Source of the DNA: an uncultured Verrucomicrobiota bacterium
Lineage (GTDB): Bacteria; Verrucomicrobiota; Verrucomicrobiia; Limisphaerales; UBA9464
Assembly (NCBI GenBank): GCA_903910585.1
Contig: CAIWAH010000183.1
Location: forward strand, 1-64,000
Length of the DNA stretch: 64,000 nt
Reading direction: 5' to 3'
Shown here in pieces: positions 17,087 to 26,104 of this stretch; the first letter of the stretch is position 1, and every line of letters begins with the position of its first letter. The notes beneath the pieces were generated by a model. The model ran no database searches. It saw nothing but the letters and a program-made list of their open reading frames with translations, and had not been told where the DNA came from. The position numbers were made by a program, and so were the translations under genes.

Positions 17087-17758
17087 ATGAAGTCTGCGGC
17101 GGAAGGACTTTCAGCTCCTGACAAGCCGGTCGTCACTCCCACCGGTGCAGGAACCCTTCGCCGCATTCAGATGTCGAATCGTTGGAACCAGCGGGAAAAG
17201 CACGTCGGCAACGGCAACAGCGCGGTGCCACCCGTGCGCCATTGCAGACGCCCGATGTCCCGGGCGCCAAAGCCCGTCGGAGAACCGCCGTCCCCCGTCG
17301 CCAGCTCGGGACCGGTGGAGCCGTGGCTCGCGATGGATGAGGATTTCTTTGTGCGACGGGTCAGCGGGCATTTTTCCCGCCTCGCCCGACGGCCGGCGGA
17401 AGAATGCGTCGGCCAGTCCCTGTTCGCCGTGCTCGCGTCCTTTGGCGTCGGTTCCCGGACCTTGGACGAGGTTTTCGACCGGGCCATCGGCGGCCAAACC
17501 TGCTTTGTTGACCTCCCCAAAGGCGCATTGGGTCGTCGGCACGAACAGTATTCCCTGGAAATCCGCCCCATTCCCACCCAAGCCGGCTGGGTAATCCGGT
17601 TCGTCGCCATCGCGTGGCGCACTGATCGCGCTTCGCCTTCCGCAAAGGCCCCTTCCTCGCCAACAGCTTCCCCGCTTGAAATCCCCGATTTCAACAGCTC
17701 ACCTTCGCGTAACGAACGCCCCGCACCCGGCCGCTTCCGCAGGCCGGGCGGAGGCTGA
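17087..17758 (+). CDS. PAS-like domain protein
   Basis: This protein of about 223 residues has one recognisable part, a PAS-like fold over its middle (from EPWLAMDEDFFVRRVSGHF through ECVGQSLFAVL to GWVIRFVAIAWR). The flanks are low-complexity and rich in Pro, Arg and Ser. No histidine kinase, HAMP or output domain follows. The start is uncertain: ATG at 17087 is used, but ATGs at 17171 and 17255 also lie before the PAS part and none has a clear ribosome site. The next gene, 14 bases on, encodes a REC-HPt protein, so the two look like pieces of a sensor relay that lacks its own kinase core. Confidence 0.6.
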   Translation: MKSAAEGLSAPDKPVVTPTGAGTLRRIQMSNRWNQREKHVGNGNSAVPPVRHCRRPMSRAPKPVGEPPSPVASSGPVEPWLAMDEDFFVRRVSGHFSRLARRPAEECVGQSLFAVLASFGVGSRTLDEVFDRAIGGQTCFVDLPKGALGRRHEQYSLEIRPIPTQAGWVIRFVAIAWRTDRASPSAKAPSSPTASPLEIPDFNSSPSRNERPAPGRFRRPGGG

Positions 17759-17772
17759 TCCCAAACAAGCCC

Positions 17773-18573
17773 ATGGCCGCTCCCGCCTCCAGCTATTCCC
17801 CCCTTCGTATCCTCATCGCCGAAGACAATGAAGTGAACCGGCGTCTGGCGTTGCTGTTGCTCAATCGGCTCGGCTACACCGCCGATGTGGTGGTCAACGG
17901 GCGAGAGGCCGTGGAGGCGATTCGTGCCCGCCCCTACGACGTGGTGCTGATGGATTGCCACATGCCAGAACTGGACGGTTACGCGGCGACGGGAGAAATA
18001 CGCGCTTTCACCAAGGATGTCGTTGACCGGCCCCGGCCCCGCATCATCGCGGTCACCGCGGCCGCCATGAGTGGCGACCGCGAAAAGTGCCTCGCGGCCG
18101 GCATGGACGATTACGTGACGAAGCCGGTCAAGGCCGACGCCCTTCGTGCTGCCCTGGAACTTGCCACCGTCCCTCCGCCAAGCGTCCCAACGACAGCCAC
18201 CCCCGAGGTGGAAACGGACAGCGAGCGGGAACTCCGCGAAACCACGGACACCTTGGCGGCGGAGCTCGGTCCCGATTCGGTCAGGGAACTGGTGGACGCT
18301 TACCTCGCAGACACACCGGAGCGGCTGAAAGAGATGGCGGCGTTGGCCGGAGGCGACGACCAAGTCACGCTTCGGCGTCTCGCCCATTCATTGAAGGGAA
18401 CTTCAACCCTGTTCGGCCTGAACCGCACCGGCACCGTGGCGGCGACGCTCGAAAAGCTCGCCGCCGCCGGGGAGAAAACCGAACAGGTTCGGATGGTCCA
18501 GGACCTCGATCGGCTGTTTCAGTCCTCCTGCCCGCTGTTGCAGCACCGGGTGCGCGAACTGATCCCGGCCTGA
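17773..18573 (+). CDS. Response regulator with C-terminal HPt domain
   Basis: This 266-residue protein has an N-terminal receiver domain (about 10-135) and a C-terminal histidine phosphotransfer domain (about 155-260). Receiver residues are intact: acidic pair in IAEDNEVNR, phospho-acceptor Asp in LMDCHMPELDGY, Thr in AVTAAAMSGD and Lys in DYVTKPV. The HPt domain has its acceptor His in RRLAHSLKGTSTLFGL. This REC-HPt order is common at the end of hybrid histidine kinases, but here there is no HK core on the same chain. It directly follows the PAS gene and is probably co-transcribed. It should pass phosphate between a kinase and a second regulator encoded elsewhere. Confidence 0.9.
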   Translation: MAAPASSYSPLRILIAEDNEVNRRLALLLLNRLGYTADVVVNGREAVEAIRARPYDVVLMDCHMPELDGYAATGEIRAFTKDVVDRPRPRIIAVTAAAMSGDREKCLAAGMDDYVTKPVKADALRAALELATVPPPSVPTTATPEVETDSERELRETTDTLAAELGPDSVRELVDAYLADTPERLKEMAALAGGDDQVTLRRLAHSLKGTSTLFGLNRTGTVAATLEKLAAAGEKTEQVRMVQDLDRLFQSSCPLLQHRVRELIPA

Positions 18574-18588
18574 GCAACTTCCGGCCCC

Positions 18589-19683
18589 TCAGCCCAAGCT
18601 GGCCAGCAGGTTCACCAGTTGCTGGCTGAGCACCGAATAATCGAAGAGGGTCCGCGCCAAACAGGGCATCGCCCGTCGAACCTCCAGCAGTTCCCGCCGC
18701 TGGCATAGCAAACGCACCCGTTCTGCTACCCGCGCCGGATAGTGGCGATCCACTTCCCCCTCGTAATCCAGCAGCATCAGTTCAGGCAGCAACAACGACG
18801 CTTCGCCCACCCGGCTCGCCAGGATGAATCGGCCCGCAGCCATGTATTCGGGTAACTTTCCGGTGGTGCGGACTTGTCCCGGCAGGTTGTTGGTCTGAGT
18901 GGACATTGCCACGTCCATCAGGCGCAAGTATGCCGGCACTTCCGCGTAAGGAATCCGGCCGGCAAACACGACACGATCGGCAACCCCCAGTTCGATTGCC
19001 CGCCGCCGGAGCCATTCCAAGCCATTGCCGTCACCGATGATCAATCCCCGCACCGGCAAGTCTTTCAGCCCCGCCAAGGCCTGAAGCAAATCCCAGCCAT
19101 AACAGATGCCCAACCGCGGACTCCAGACCGTGGAACCCATGACGCCGAGCACGAAGTGTTCGTCCAAACCCAACCGATGCCGGAGCCTGGCCACGTCCTC
19201 CGGCGTGCATCCAACCTGGTCGCCAAACCCATCGCGGATCACCTCGACCCGACGTATCCCGCGGGCGAGCAACAGTTCCCGGTGCTTCGTTCCCCGCACC
19301 ACGACTGCGGAAGCCCGCCGTTGCGCCGCCTGCTCGAACAACCAGAGCAACGGCAGCTTCAGCCCTGCTCCCACTCCCGACTGGCGGGCCATTTCATAGA
19401 CCGCATCGCCGGTATCGAGCACGAAGCGCCGCCCCCGAAACAGCGACCAATACGGAGCCAGGACTGCGCCGGGCAACGCCGTGTTCAGCACGTAGAGCAA
19501 CCCTTCCGGATCGCTTCCAAGCACCCGCAACCACTCGGCTGCGGACACCCGCCGGGAAGATCCTCGAAAACAAAATCTCACCTGCTCAGGCGCCAGCGTC
19601 CGAGCCAAACCCCGTGCACGTATCGCTTCGATGCTGTTCGCTCCGCCATGCACAAGAAAGGTCACTGGTCGCTGATCGCTCAT
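18589..19683 (-). CDS. GT4-type glycosyltransferase
   Basis: This 364-residue protein has the GT-B fold. The N-terminal acceptor half starts VTFLVHGGANSIEAIRARGLA; the donor half has the sugar-nucleotide region LGVMGSTVWSPRLG, GLIIGDGNGLEWL, and GRIPYAEVPAYLRLMDVAMS. The late block KLPEYMAAGRFILAS corresponds to the E-x7-E-like loop of GT4 enzymes. The start overlaps the stop of the upstream glycosyltransferase by 4 bases. It is the last gene of the minus-strand polysaccharide operon and presumably adds one sugar to the growing chain. Donor and acceptor are unknown. Confidence 0.83.
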   Translation of the reverse strand: MSDQRPVTFLVHGGANSIEAIRARGLARTLAPEQVRFCFRGSSRRVSAAEWLRVLGSDPEGLLYVLNTALPGAVLAPYWSLFRGRRFVLDTGDAVYEMARQSGVGAGLKLPLLWLFEQAAQRRASAVVVRGTKHRELLLARGIRRVEVIRDGFGDQVGCTPEDVARLRHRLGLDEHFVLGVMGSTVWSPRLGICYGWDLLQALAGLKDLPVRGLIIGDGNGLEWLRRRAIELGVADRVVFAGRIPYAEVPAYLRLMDVAMSTQTNNLPGQVRTTGKLPEYMAAGRFILASRVGEASLLLPELMLLDYEGEVDRHYPARVAERVRLLCQRRELLEVRRAMPCLARTLFDYSVLSQQLVNLLASLG

Positions 19684-20816
19684 TGTCCGGTGACTGTCCG
19701 TTTCTCCGAGAGCACCTCTTCATACACCTTCGCCGTTGCTTCCGCGCACTCTGCCCAGGTGTTCTTTTCGATTGCTTGTCTGGCAGACGTTCCGAACTGC
19801 CGCGCGCGCGCGGGGTCGCCATTCAACTGCCTGAGAGCCGCCGTCAATGACCGTTCTGAATCCGGGTCGCACAGCAAGCCATTCACCCCATCGATGATCA
19901 ACTCGGCCGCTCCGACATTCTTGCCGACGACCACGGGAACTCCGGTGGCCATCGCTTCGGTCACCACCAAGCCAAACGTATCATAGCGGCTCGGATAAAC
20001 GAACACGTCGGCCACCCTATGACAAAGCTCTGGCCGGGGTTCCGGTCCGTGAAACACGACTCGATCGACAACGGCCAGATCGGCAGCCAGACGGCGAAAT
20101 GGCTCCATCCTTGACCGAGTCACAACCATCAGGCGGGCGTTCGGAAAGTCAGGCATCCGGCGAAGCGTCTCGGCAAGCCCCTTCTCCGCCTCCCCCATGA
20201 AGAGCCAAAGCCAGTCGTTGTCACGGATCCCATACTTCCGCCGCAACGCTCCCCTCTCTCCACCATCTCCTGGCCGGAATCGGGTCGTATCCGTGCCATG
20301 AGGAATGATCGCCATAGGACCACGCCAGTAGCCGTGAACGCGAACCTCCTCCGCCACCACCTGGGATATCGCGATCACCCGGCGAACGCCCGCCTGCCGA
20401 AAATAGGCACGCTCGAAGGGAACCACAAGCCGCGTAAAAAGCGCCGAGCGCCATGCACTGTTTCCGAGCTGTTTCAACCGGGCGGCATTGCAGACGTGGG
20501 CTGTAACAACGTCAGGGACGCCGCCGGTCATTCCCTGAGAGTGAACCAAATCGCATGAAATCGGCGCCAAATAGCGTCGGACATTGCGGCGAAACGAAAA
20601 GACAGTGGTCAGCGCACTTCGCCGCCATGCTGGGACCTTGACCCAATTCACCCCGGCGATGATTGAGGTGTCCGCGCTTGCGGAGATTACAGTAAACGAG
20701 AACCGCTCGCCTAACCGCCGGATCAGCTCAATACAATACCGGCCCTGCCCGAAGCCTTCCGACAGGTCGTGAACAACCAAGGAAATCTTGGGCCGTTGAT
20801 ATCCGCAAACCGCCAT
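19680..20816 (-). CDS. GT4-type glycosyltransferase
   Basis: This 378-residue GT-B glycosyltransferase has the glycine-rich N-terminal loop (LSEGFGQGRYCIELIRRL), the block RVIAISQVVAEEV, and the donor-site pattern VFVYPSRYDTFGLVVTEAMATGVPVVVG, with the E-x7-E of GT4 (shown here as DTFGLVVTEAM). The N-terminus ICLVVHDLSEG-like start matches the WaaG/PimA type. The gene overlaps the next one downstream by 4 bases and begins 4 bases after the O-antigen-ligase-like gene. It works in surface polysaccharide assembly on the cytoplasmic face. The sugar used is unknown. Confidence 0.88.
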   Translation of the reverse strand: MAVCGYQRPKISLVVHDLSEGFGQGRYCIELIRRLGERFSFTVISASADTSIIAGVNWVKVPAWRRSALTTVFSFRRNVRRYLAPISCDLVHSQGMTGGVPDVVTAHVCNAARLKQLGNSAWRSALFTRLVVPFERAYFRQAGVRRVIAISQVVAEEVRVHGYWRGPMAIIPHGTDTTRFRPGDGGERGALRRKYGIRDNDWLWLFMGEAEKGLAETLRRMPDFPNARLMVVTRSRMEPFRRLAADLAVVDRVVFHGPEPRPELCHRVADVFVYPSRYDTFGLVVTEAMATGVPVVVGKNVGAAELIIDGVNGLLCDPDSERSLTAALRQLNGDPARARQFGTSARQAIEKNTWAECAEATAKVYEEVLSEKRTVTGQ

Positions 20817-20819
20817 ATC

Positions 20820-22451
20820 CTAGTCGGAAGATTCCCCCCCAAACAACCGTCGATACGACTTCCGCCTCCCAGGTGACCGAACGGGACCGGCAGCAGGCAA
20901 CTCTGACCCAGCAGCCGCGTATAGTCGCCGGAATTCGCGCTTTGGCGGCAGGGAGCTCCGATCGGGAATGTCGGTAAGCAATTCCGCTTGCACGTCGGAA
21001 CTGGCGAACGCCACCTGTCCGAACGCGACAAATCGAGGGTCGACGGTCGCCGCCCCAGCTCCCTGACTTTGAGTCTGACCATGCAGGTCGGCCAATCGAT
21101 TAATGGCCCCTAGCAGGAACCAAGTTAGAGCCCCTCCCGGGATTCCAAGATATGGCGAGCCGGTGCCGATAGTGGCTGCGGACAGGATAAACACCGCTCC
21201 TGAAACCGCCGCAACTGTGTGCATGCCAGAGCCGCGCAACTGAACCATCCAAGTCAAACAGGCTTTGATTCCGTGAAAAAGAAAGACGCCAAAAGCAATC
21301 AATCCGGGCACTCCAAATTCAACTGCGATACGTCCCAAATCCCCATCCACCGGAAAGACATCCCAAGGTGGAAGGATTCTTCCAAGAACGTAGGGAACAC
21401 CGTGACCAGAACGTCCCAAACCTCCACCCAACGGCGAGGCCATAATTCCCTGCATTCCCGGACCCACCACGATGGATAGGCGTCCCCAAAGTTCCGCAGG
21501 GGCCAGCAGGGCCGAAAACCTCGCCAACCTGGCCGGATCGACCAACGCGCCAACACCCAAAACAGCCAAAACCCCTGCTGGCACGACAACGTATGCCACC
21601 AGCCGCTGGCGGCTCCAGGCGACCAGGGCAATTCCCATCGCAAGCATCGCCACAGCGGTCCGCGCACCCGACAGGTTGATGCCGTAGGCGCACAACCCGA
21701 GCGCCACGGCAAATACCGCCCGTCGAATCCAAGTCTGCCCAGGTTGGGACAGGAAGGCGAACGCGCAGACTCCACCGGTCGAAAGAGTTCCACCGAAAGC
21801 GCCGGCACTTACGAACGTGGAAAAGGCCCTTAGGCCGCCACCGCCATCAGCGTTAGCGAAAAACGTCCCCTGAAGGCGTAACGCGAGGTCCGGATTCGCA
21901 GCCATCATGGCGCGAATCTCCTCAGGCGTCTGTCGCGCCCCTAAGTAGACGGTGATACAGCATAGCCCAATGACCAAGAGCAACAAAAGCTCCACCTGCC
22001 GCACGCTTCGTGTGACATGGAATCCCAGAAGAAAGATCAAAGGAATGACAACCCATGCGCGGAACGCCGCCAATCCGGCCAAAAGGGGAACACCAAATGG
22101 CAAAACGACGTATAACACCGCCAGCCCGGTTACGATCTTGAGCCCATTGGCGATGGGGTTCTCCTGTGGAAACCAAGAACCGGTCGCCCCCGCCTTAGTC
22201 AGCGCCAGCACCAACGCCAAGGTCAGGGGCATATCGAAAGCAAAGGTCGAGACGAGACCAGTGTATCTGTATTTTATCCATCCGTGAAAAAAGCCGATCA
22301 CAATGGCGGCAAGGAATAGAACGTTGGCGGCGGCCGCCCCGCCCAAAAGTGCACGCATTCGGTCCGCCAATGGCACCTTTGCCGTCAGCGCAATCACCCA
22401 AGCAGGCTGGTGGGCTGGCCAGTGCTCGGCGGTTTTGGGAGGAAGTGGCAC
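20820..22451 (-). CDS. O-antigen ligase-like polysaccharide membrane protein
   Basis: This 543-residue protein has about 11 hydrophobic helices and a soluble C-terminal tail of about 80 residues. A large outer loop between helices carries LQGTFFANADGGGGLRAFS and later SPLGGGLGRSGHGVPY and FPVDGDLGRIAVEFGVPG, a pattern like Wzy/WaaL (O-antigen ligase) family proteins, which polymerise or ligate lipid-linked glycans at the outer face of the inner membrane. The conserved Arg/His residues of that loop cannot be assigned with certainty. It is flanked on both sides by glycosyltransferase genes in one operon, which supports a polymerase or ligase role. Confidence 0.8.
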   Translation of the reverse strand: MPLPPKTAEHWPAHQPAWVIALTAKVPLADRMRALLGGAAAANVLFLAAIVIGFFHGWIKYRYTGLVSTFAFDMPLTLALVLALTKAGATGSWFPQENPIANGLKIVTGLAVLYVVLPFGVPLLAGLAAFRAWVVIPLIFLLGFHVTRSVRQVELLLLLVIGLCCITVYLGARQTPEEIRAMMAANPDLALRLQGTFFANADGGGGLRAFSTFVSAGAFGGTLSTGGVCAFAFLSQPGQTWIRRAVFAVALGLCAYGINLSGARTAVAMLAMGIALVAWSRQRLVAYVVVPAGVLAVLGVGALVDPARLARFSALLAPAELWGRLSIVVGPGMQGIMASPLGGGLGRSGHGVPYVLGRILPPWDVFPVDGDLGRIAVEFGVPGLIAFGVFLFHGIKACLTWMVQLRGSGMHTVAAVSGAVFILSAATIGTGSPYLGIPGGALTWFLLGAINRLADLHGQTQSQGAGAATVDPRFVAFGQVAFASSDVQAELLTDIPDRSSLPPKREFRRLYAAAGSELPAAGPVRSPGRRKSYRRLFGGESSD

Positions 22452-22495
22452 AAGCAGGTTGTTTGATTGTCATCAACGAGGCGGCGCAAGGTGCG

Positions 22496-23626
22496 TCAAA
22501 TTCGACCTTTTCCGAGGATCGCTCGTCGATAGATATCCATCGTCTTCCGCACATGTTCCTGAATCCCGAATCGTCGCCGACAAGACTCCCGGGCATTGCC
22601 CCCCCTCCGGGCGGTCTCATCAGAATTCACCAACGCCTCGCCAAGGCAGCGATTCAATCCTCCTTGGTCGCCCACCGGCACCAACCAACCGGTCTCCCCG
22701 TCGACGACAATGGCAGCCGGACCGACAGCAGCGAAAGCAATCGTGGCCACCCCAAGCGCCTGGGCTTCCGCAACTGCCAATCCAAAATCCTCATCATGCG
22801 CCGGATGAAGGGTCACGTAGCTGGCTTTAAACAGTCCAGCCACGTCTGCATCGGGAATGAATCCCGTGAAAGTCACCCGTTCCCGAAGCCCCAATGCAAC
22901 CGCCAGTTCCCGCAGCTCGCGCTGGTAATCTGATTCCTGACCAAATAGCGATCCGCCTATCACGACCCCGTGCAGATTGCCCCCCCTCACTGCCGCAAGC
23001 GCCTGCAGAAACTCAGCCTGCCCCTTGTAACGCTGGAGGCGACCTCCGATTGAAACCCACCTGGCCGAGGGAGGTAGGCCGTAGGTCAGGACCAATTGCT
23101 CCCGAGAAGGCGCCCGTTCCAAAACATCAGGATTGACCGCCGGCCAGACCAGTTCGACGGGCGCATTAACCCGCCCTTTAAAAAACTCTGCCGTCCGGGG
23201 GCAGTTGGCCAGCACTCCGTCTGTTGGAATCGCCAAAATCGCAGACGTGGACAAACCGGCCCGCTCAACGGTGTGGGTGGTCCACACCTCCGGAATACCG
23301 CTTACCGCGGCGCCGATTCCTCCATACACGTGCGCACGGAAACCGTTGCTATGAAGCAGGGCCAACTTTTCGGATTGGACCAGCCTCCGGATGGCGGCGA
23401 TGGCTCCAGCAACCTTGCCCACCTGCCTCATGCGGTGTTCTGCCAATACGTGGACCCTGACTCCAATGTCCCGCAGCATCCCCTCCAGAGGTCCAGGGCG
23501 CAGTTGGATCACATGTGGCTCGAAAGCATCCCTGTCCAGTGCGCGCAGGCATTCGATCATCAGCGTCTCTGCACCGCCTTTTTCCCCGACACACGAAATC
23601 CACGCGATGGGAATAGGCGTCTTCAT
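22496..23626 (-). CDS. GT4-type glycosyltransferase
   Basis: This 376-residue GT-B enzyme starts IPIAWISCVGEKGGAETLMIE, the usual GGAE loop, and carries SIGGRLQRYKGQAEFLQAL, VVIGGSLFGQES, VTFTGFIPDADVAGLF and the GT4 donor motif DEDFGLAVAEAQALGVATIAF. The donor motif has Glu at the first and last catalytic places. The ATG overlaps the stop of the STAS gene upstream. It is the first glycosyltransferase of the operon and may act early in chain building. Substrate is unknown. Confidence 0.9.
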   Translation of the reverse strand: MKTPIPIAWISCVGEKGGAETLMIECLRALDRDAFEPHVIQLRPGPLEGMLRDIGVRVHVLAEHRMRQVGKVAGAIAAIRRLVQSEKLALLHSNGFRAHVYGGIGAAVSGIPEVWTTHTVERAGLSTSAILAIPTDGVLANCPRTAEFFKGRVNAPVELVWPAVNPDVLERAPSREQLVLTYGLPPSARWVSIGGRLQRYKGQAEFLQALAAVRGGNLHGVVIGGSLFGQESDYQRELRELAVALGLRERVTFTGFIPDADVAGLFKASYVTLHPAHDEDFGLAVAEAQALGVATIAFAAVGPAAIVVDGETGWLVPVGDQGGLNRCLGEALVNSDETARRGGNARESCRRRFGIQEHVRKTMDIYRRAILGKGRI

Positions 23627-24144
23627 TCGTGCGACTGTTCCCCCAGCTGCTGCTCAAGCATGCGGGTGAGCTCGCTGAATCTCGCCACATTCTCGGGCCG
23701 CAGCGCCATCAGCAGGCGGTGCGCTTCGAGACAGCATTGCGCGGTGTCCGTTCGGCTGCCTCCCGCTGGAACCAATGTTGCCTCGGATTCAGTCTGGATT
23801 TGTGGCGATTCTGGCAACACGCCAACCAACGGAAGCACTCCGAGACTGTCCAAGAGATCCTTAACCCGCTCATTCGGACGAAAGAGCACGAGGGTCGGGT
23901 TTGATTGGGTGCGTCCCGACACGGACCGACATGAGGCCAGATGGGCTAGAACACCGGAAAAAGTGCTGTCCATCAACAGACATGCGGACAGATCAAGGCA
24001 GATTTGCTGAGCGCCATCGGCCAGGAGGCGTTCCACCAAAATCTTGAAATCGCGTGCCCCTTCCACCGCAGCCCGGCCGACTATTCGAATATAGCCGGTC
24101 GGCGGTTCGGAGAAGTAACTTAGTTGGCAGCCGGGCAATGGCAT
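23623..24144 (-). CDS. STAS-domain protein at the head of the polysaccharide operon
   Basis: This 173-residue protein has an N-terminal STAS domain of anti-sigma-factor-antagonist type (about 10-110): GYIRIVGRAAVEGARDF, then the strand and loop CLDLSACLLMDSTFSGVLAHLA, where the Ser of MDST is at the phosphorylation site of SpoIIAA-type proteins. The C-terminal 60 residues are helical. It begins the operon and its stop overlaps the first glycosyltransferase by 4 bases. STAS proteins in such places often control exopolysaccharide production through partner switching with a kinase and phosphatase; no such partner is next to it here. Confidence 0.8.
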   Translation of the reverse strand: MPLPGCQLSYFSEPPTGYIRIVGRAAVEGARDFKILVERLLADGAQQICLDLSACLLMDSTFSGVLAHLASCRSVSGRTQSNPTLVLFRPNERVKDLLDSLGVLPLVGVLPESPQIQTESEATLVPAGGSRTDTAQCCLEAHRLLMALRPENVARFSELTRMLEQQLGEQSHE

Positions 24145-24187
24145 CTGTTGCGAAACATGCGGAGGGTCAACCGAGGGTCAAGCGCCT

Positions 24188-24667
24188 TTAGGGTGTCACG
24201 GCCAACCGCTCGTCCTCATCGGCTCGTTTCATGAGCACCCCCTGCTCTTTGTAGGCGCGGAGAACGAAATGAGTGGCCGTCGAAAGCACCCCTTGCAGCG
24301 TGCTGAGTTTCTCGGAAACAAAACTTGCCACCTCACGCAGATTGGAACCCTCAACCTCCACCAGCAGATCGTATCCCCCGGACATCAGGTGGCATGAACG
24401 AACCTCGGCATACTTGGCGATCCGTTCCGCCAATTTGTCGAACCCGCCACCGCGTTCCGGCGTGATACGGACTTCGATGACGGCACGAACCAAATCCCGA
24501 CCCAGCTTGTCTTCATTCAGGACCGCCCGGTAGCCCAGGATTACCTGGTCGGCACTCAACAACTTTAGGCGGGATCGGACTTCCGCCTCGGACAACCCCA
24601 GCATTCCGGCCAGTTCGTCGGGTGCAAGCGAGGCGTTTGAGGAGATGAGCTTAAGCAGCGGATCCAT
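24188..24667 (-). CDS. Lrp/AsnC-family transcription regulator
   Basis: This 159-residue protein has the N-terminal winged helix-turn-helix (LAPDELAGMLGLSEAEVRSRLKLL, read in parts) and the C-terminal RAM ligand-binding domain (AVIEVRITPERGGGF, YDLLVEVEGSNLREVASFV, THFVLRAYKEQGV). Lrp/AsnC proteins bind amino acids and control genes for their use. It is divergent from the lysine 2,3-aminomutase gene; with that gene starting at 24790, the shared promoter space is about 120 bases. Regulation of the aminomutase in response to an amino acid is a fair inference from this layout. Confidence 0.9.
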   Translation of the reverse strand: MDPLLKLISSNASLAPDELAGMLGLSEAEVRSRLKLLSADQVILGYRAVLNEDKLGRDLVRAVIEVRITPERGGGFDKLAERIAKYAEVRSCHLMSGGYDLLVEVEGSNLREVASFVSEKLSTLQGVLSTATHFVLRAYKEQGVLMKRADEDERLAVTP

Positions 24668-24789
24668 TTCGGCGCGATTGAATTGGGATGGTCACGTCAA
24701 CGAAAGCGCAAACTTGGGTATTGCGCGCCAGCCAAGGCTCCCGGTTGCTTGACGCAAACCCGCTCCCGCCTAACGTCCCCATCATCTCA

Positions 24790-26073
24790 ATGGACTCGCT
24801 GTCTTGCCCCGCCAAATCCGTGAGCGATTGGAGTCCCTCAGCCACATCCCTGAAGTCGTTCATTTCCAGTGGCCGTGGGAAGTGGAGTTCAGTCCCTGAT
24901 GCCGACTGGAACGATTGGCGGTGGCAACTGAAGCACCGCGTCACGTCGTTGGATCAGTTGGAGTCGCTGCTCCCCACCCTGACCCGGGAGGAACGGGCGG
25001 GAGCGGTGCTGGCGCGCTCAAAGCTGGCGGTCGCGATCACGCCGCACTTTTTCAGCCTCATTGACCCGGCAAATCCGAATTGCCCCATCCGCCGCCAAGT
25101 CATCCCCCGAATCGAAGAAGGGAACACAGCCCCGTGGGAAACGGACGACCCGGTTGGCGAAGATTCTCATTCACCGGTGCCGGGGCTGGTCCACCGTTAT
25201 CCCGACCGCGTGCTGTTTTTGGTCACGGACCGCTGTGCCGCCTATTGCCGTTATTGCACCCGTTCCCGCCTGGTAAGCAATGCCGCCGGATATGACTTCC
25301 ATCCGGAGTTCGACCGGCAGATCGCCTACATTGAGCAGCACCCGGAAATCCGCGATGTGCTCCTCAGCGGCGGGGACGCGCTGCTGCTCAGCGACGACAA
25401 ACTGGAGCATCTGCTCGCCCGGCTCCGTCGCATCCCGCACATCGAGTTTCTCCGCATCGGCTCGCGCATCCCCATATTTTTGCCGCAGCGAATCACGCCG
25501 GAACTGTGCGCCATGCTGAAGCGTTATCATCCGCTGTTCATGAGTGTGCATGTGAATCACCCCAATGAACTCACGACCGAGGTCCGTGATGCCTTGGGAC
25601 GGCTCGCCGACGCGGGAATCCCCCTCGGCAACCAGTCGGTGCTGCTCAGGCACGTCAACGACAGCGTGGACGTCATGAAGGCTCTGACGCACAAGCTGCT
25701 GATGTGCCGGGTGCGGCCCTACTACCTTTACCAGTGTGACCTGATTCAGGGCTCGGCGCACTTGCGGGCCAGCGTGCGCAAGGGCTTGGAGATCATCCGG
25801 GGGCTGCGCGGTCACACGACAGGATATGCCGTTCCCCAATACGTCATTGATGCTCCGGGCGGCGGCGGGAAAGTGCCGGTCAATCCGGAATACGTTCTCA
25901 GCCACAACCACGACCGGGTGGTGATCCGCAACTACGAAGGCAAGGTGTTCGAATATCCCGAAGCCGCCGATGGAACCCCCATCATCCTTCCAGCGAGGGA
26001 AGGCCTGCCCAACTTCGGCTTTGTCCCCACGCCCGCGTCCCGCCGGTCCAGGTATTTCCCCAAGTTTGCGTGA
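24790..26073 (+). CDS. kamA: Lysine 2,3-aminomutase (radical SAM, PLP)
   Basis: This 427-residue radical SAM enzyme converts L-lysine to L-beta-lysine using SAM, a 4Fe-4S cluster and PLP. The cluster motif is CAAYCRYC. PLP-binding Lys is in the block DAPGGGGKVPV; the Asp of CDLIQG and the Asp of VIDAPGG match the two aspartates that bind the lysine side chain in the clostridial enzyme (Asp293 and Asp330 there). This favours lysine over the EpmB-type or glutamate mutases. The ATG at 24790 leaves room for a divergent promoter; the ATG at 24688 would leave only 20 bases to the lrp start. The usual partner, beta-lysine N-acetyltransferase (ablB), is not next to it. Confidence 0.9.
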   Translation: MDSLSCPAKSVSDWSPSATSLKSFISSGRGKWSSVPDADWNDWRWQLKHRVTSLDQLESLLPTLTREERAGAVLARSKLAVAITPHFFSLIDPANPNCPIRRQVIPRIEEGNTAPWETDDPVGEDSHSPVPGLVHRYPDRVLFLVTDRCAAYCRYCTRSRLVSNAAGYDFHPEFDRQIAYIEQHPEIRDVLLSGGDALLLSDDKLEHLLARLRRIPHIEFLRIGSRIPIFLPQRITPELCAMLKRYHPLFMSVHVNHPNELTTEVRDALGRLADAGIPLGNQSVLLRHVNDSVDVMKALTHKLLMCRVRPYYLYQCDLIQGSAHLRASVRKGLEIIRGLRGHTTGYAVPQYVIDAPGGGGKVPVNPEYVLSHNHDRVVIRNYEGKVFEYPEAADGTPIILPAREGLPNFGFVPTPASRRSRYFPKFA

Positions 26074-26104
26074 AAACGGACCGGCCGATCCTCCGGACCG
26101 TCAG

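Noticed and set aside
26074-26104. A terminator between the convergent kamA and pyrG genes
   Set aside because: A GC-rich hairpin (ACGGACCGG with CCGGACCGT) can form but has a central mismatch and no T run, so it was not called.
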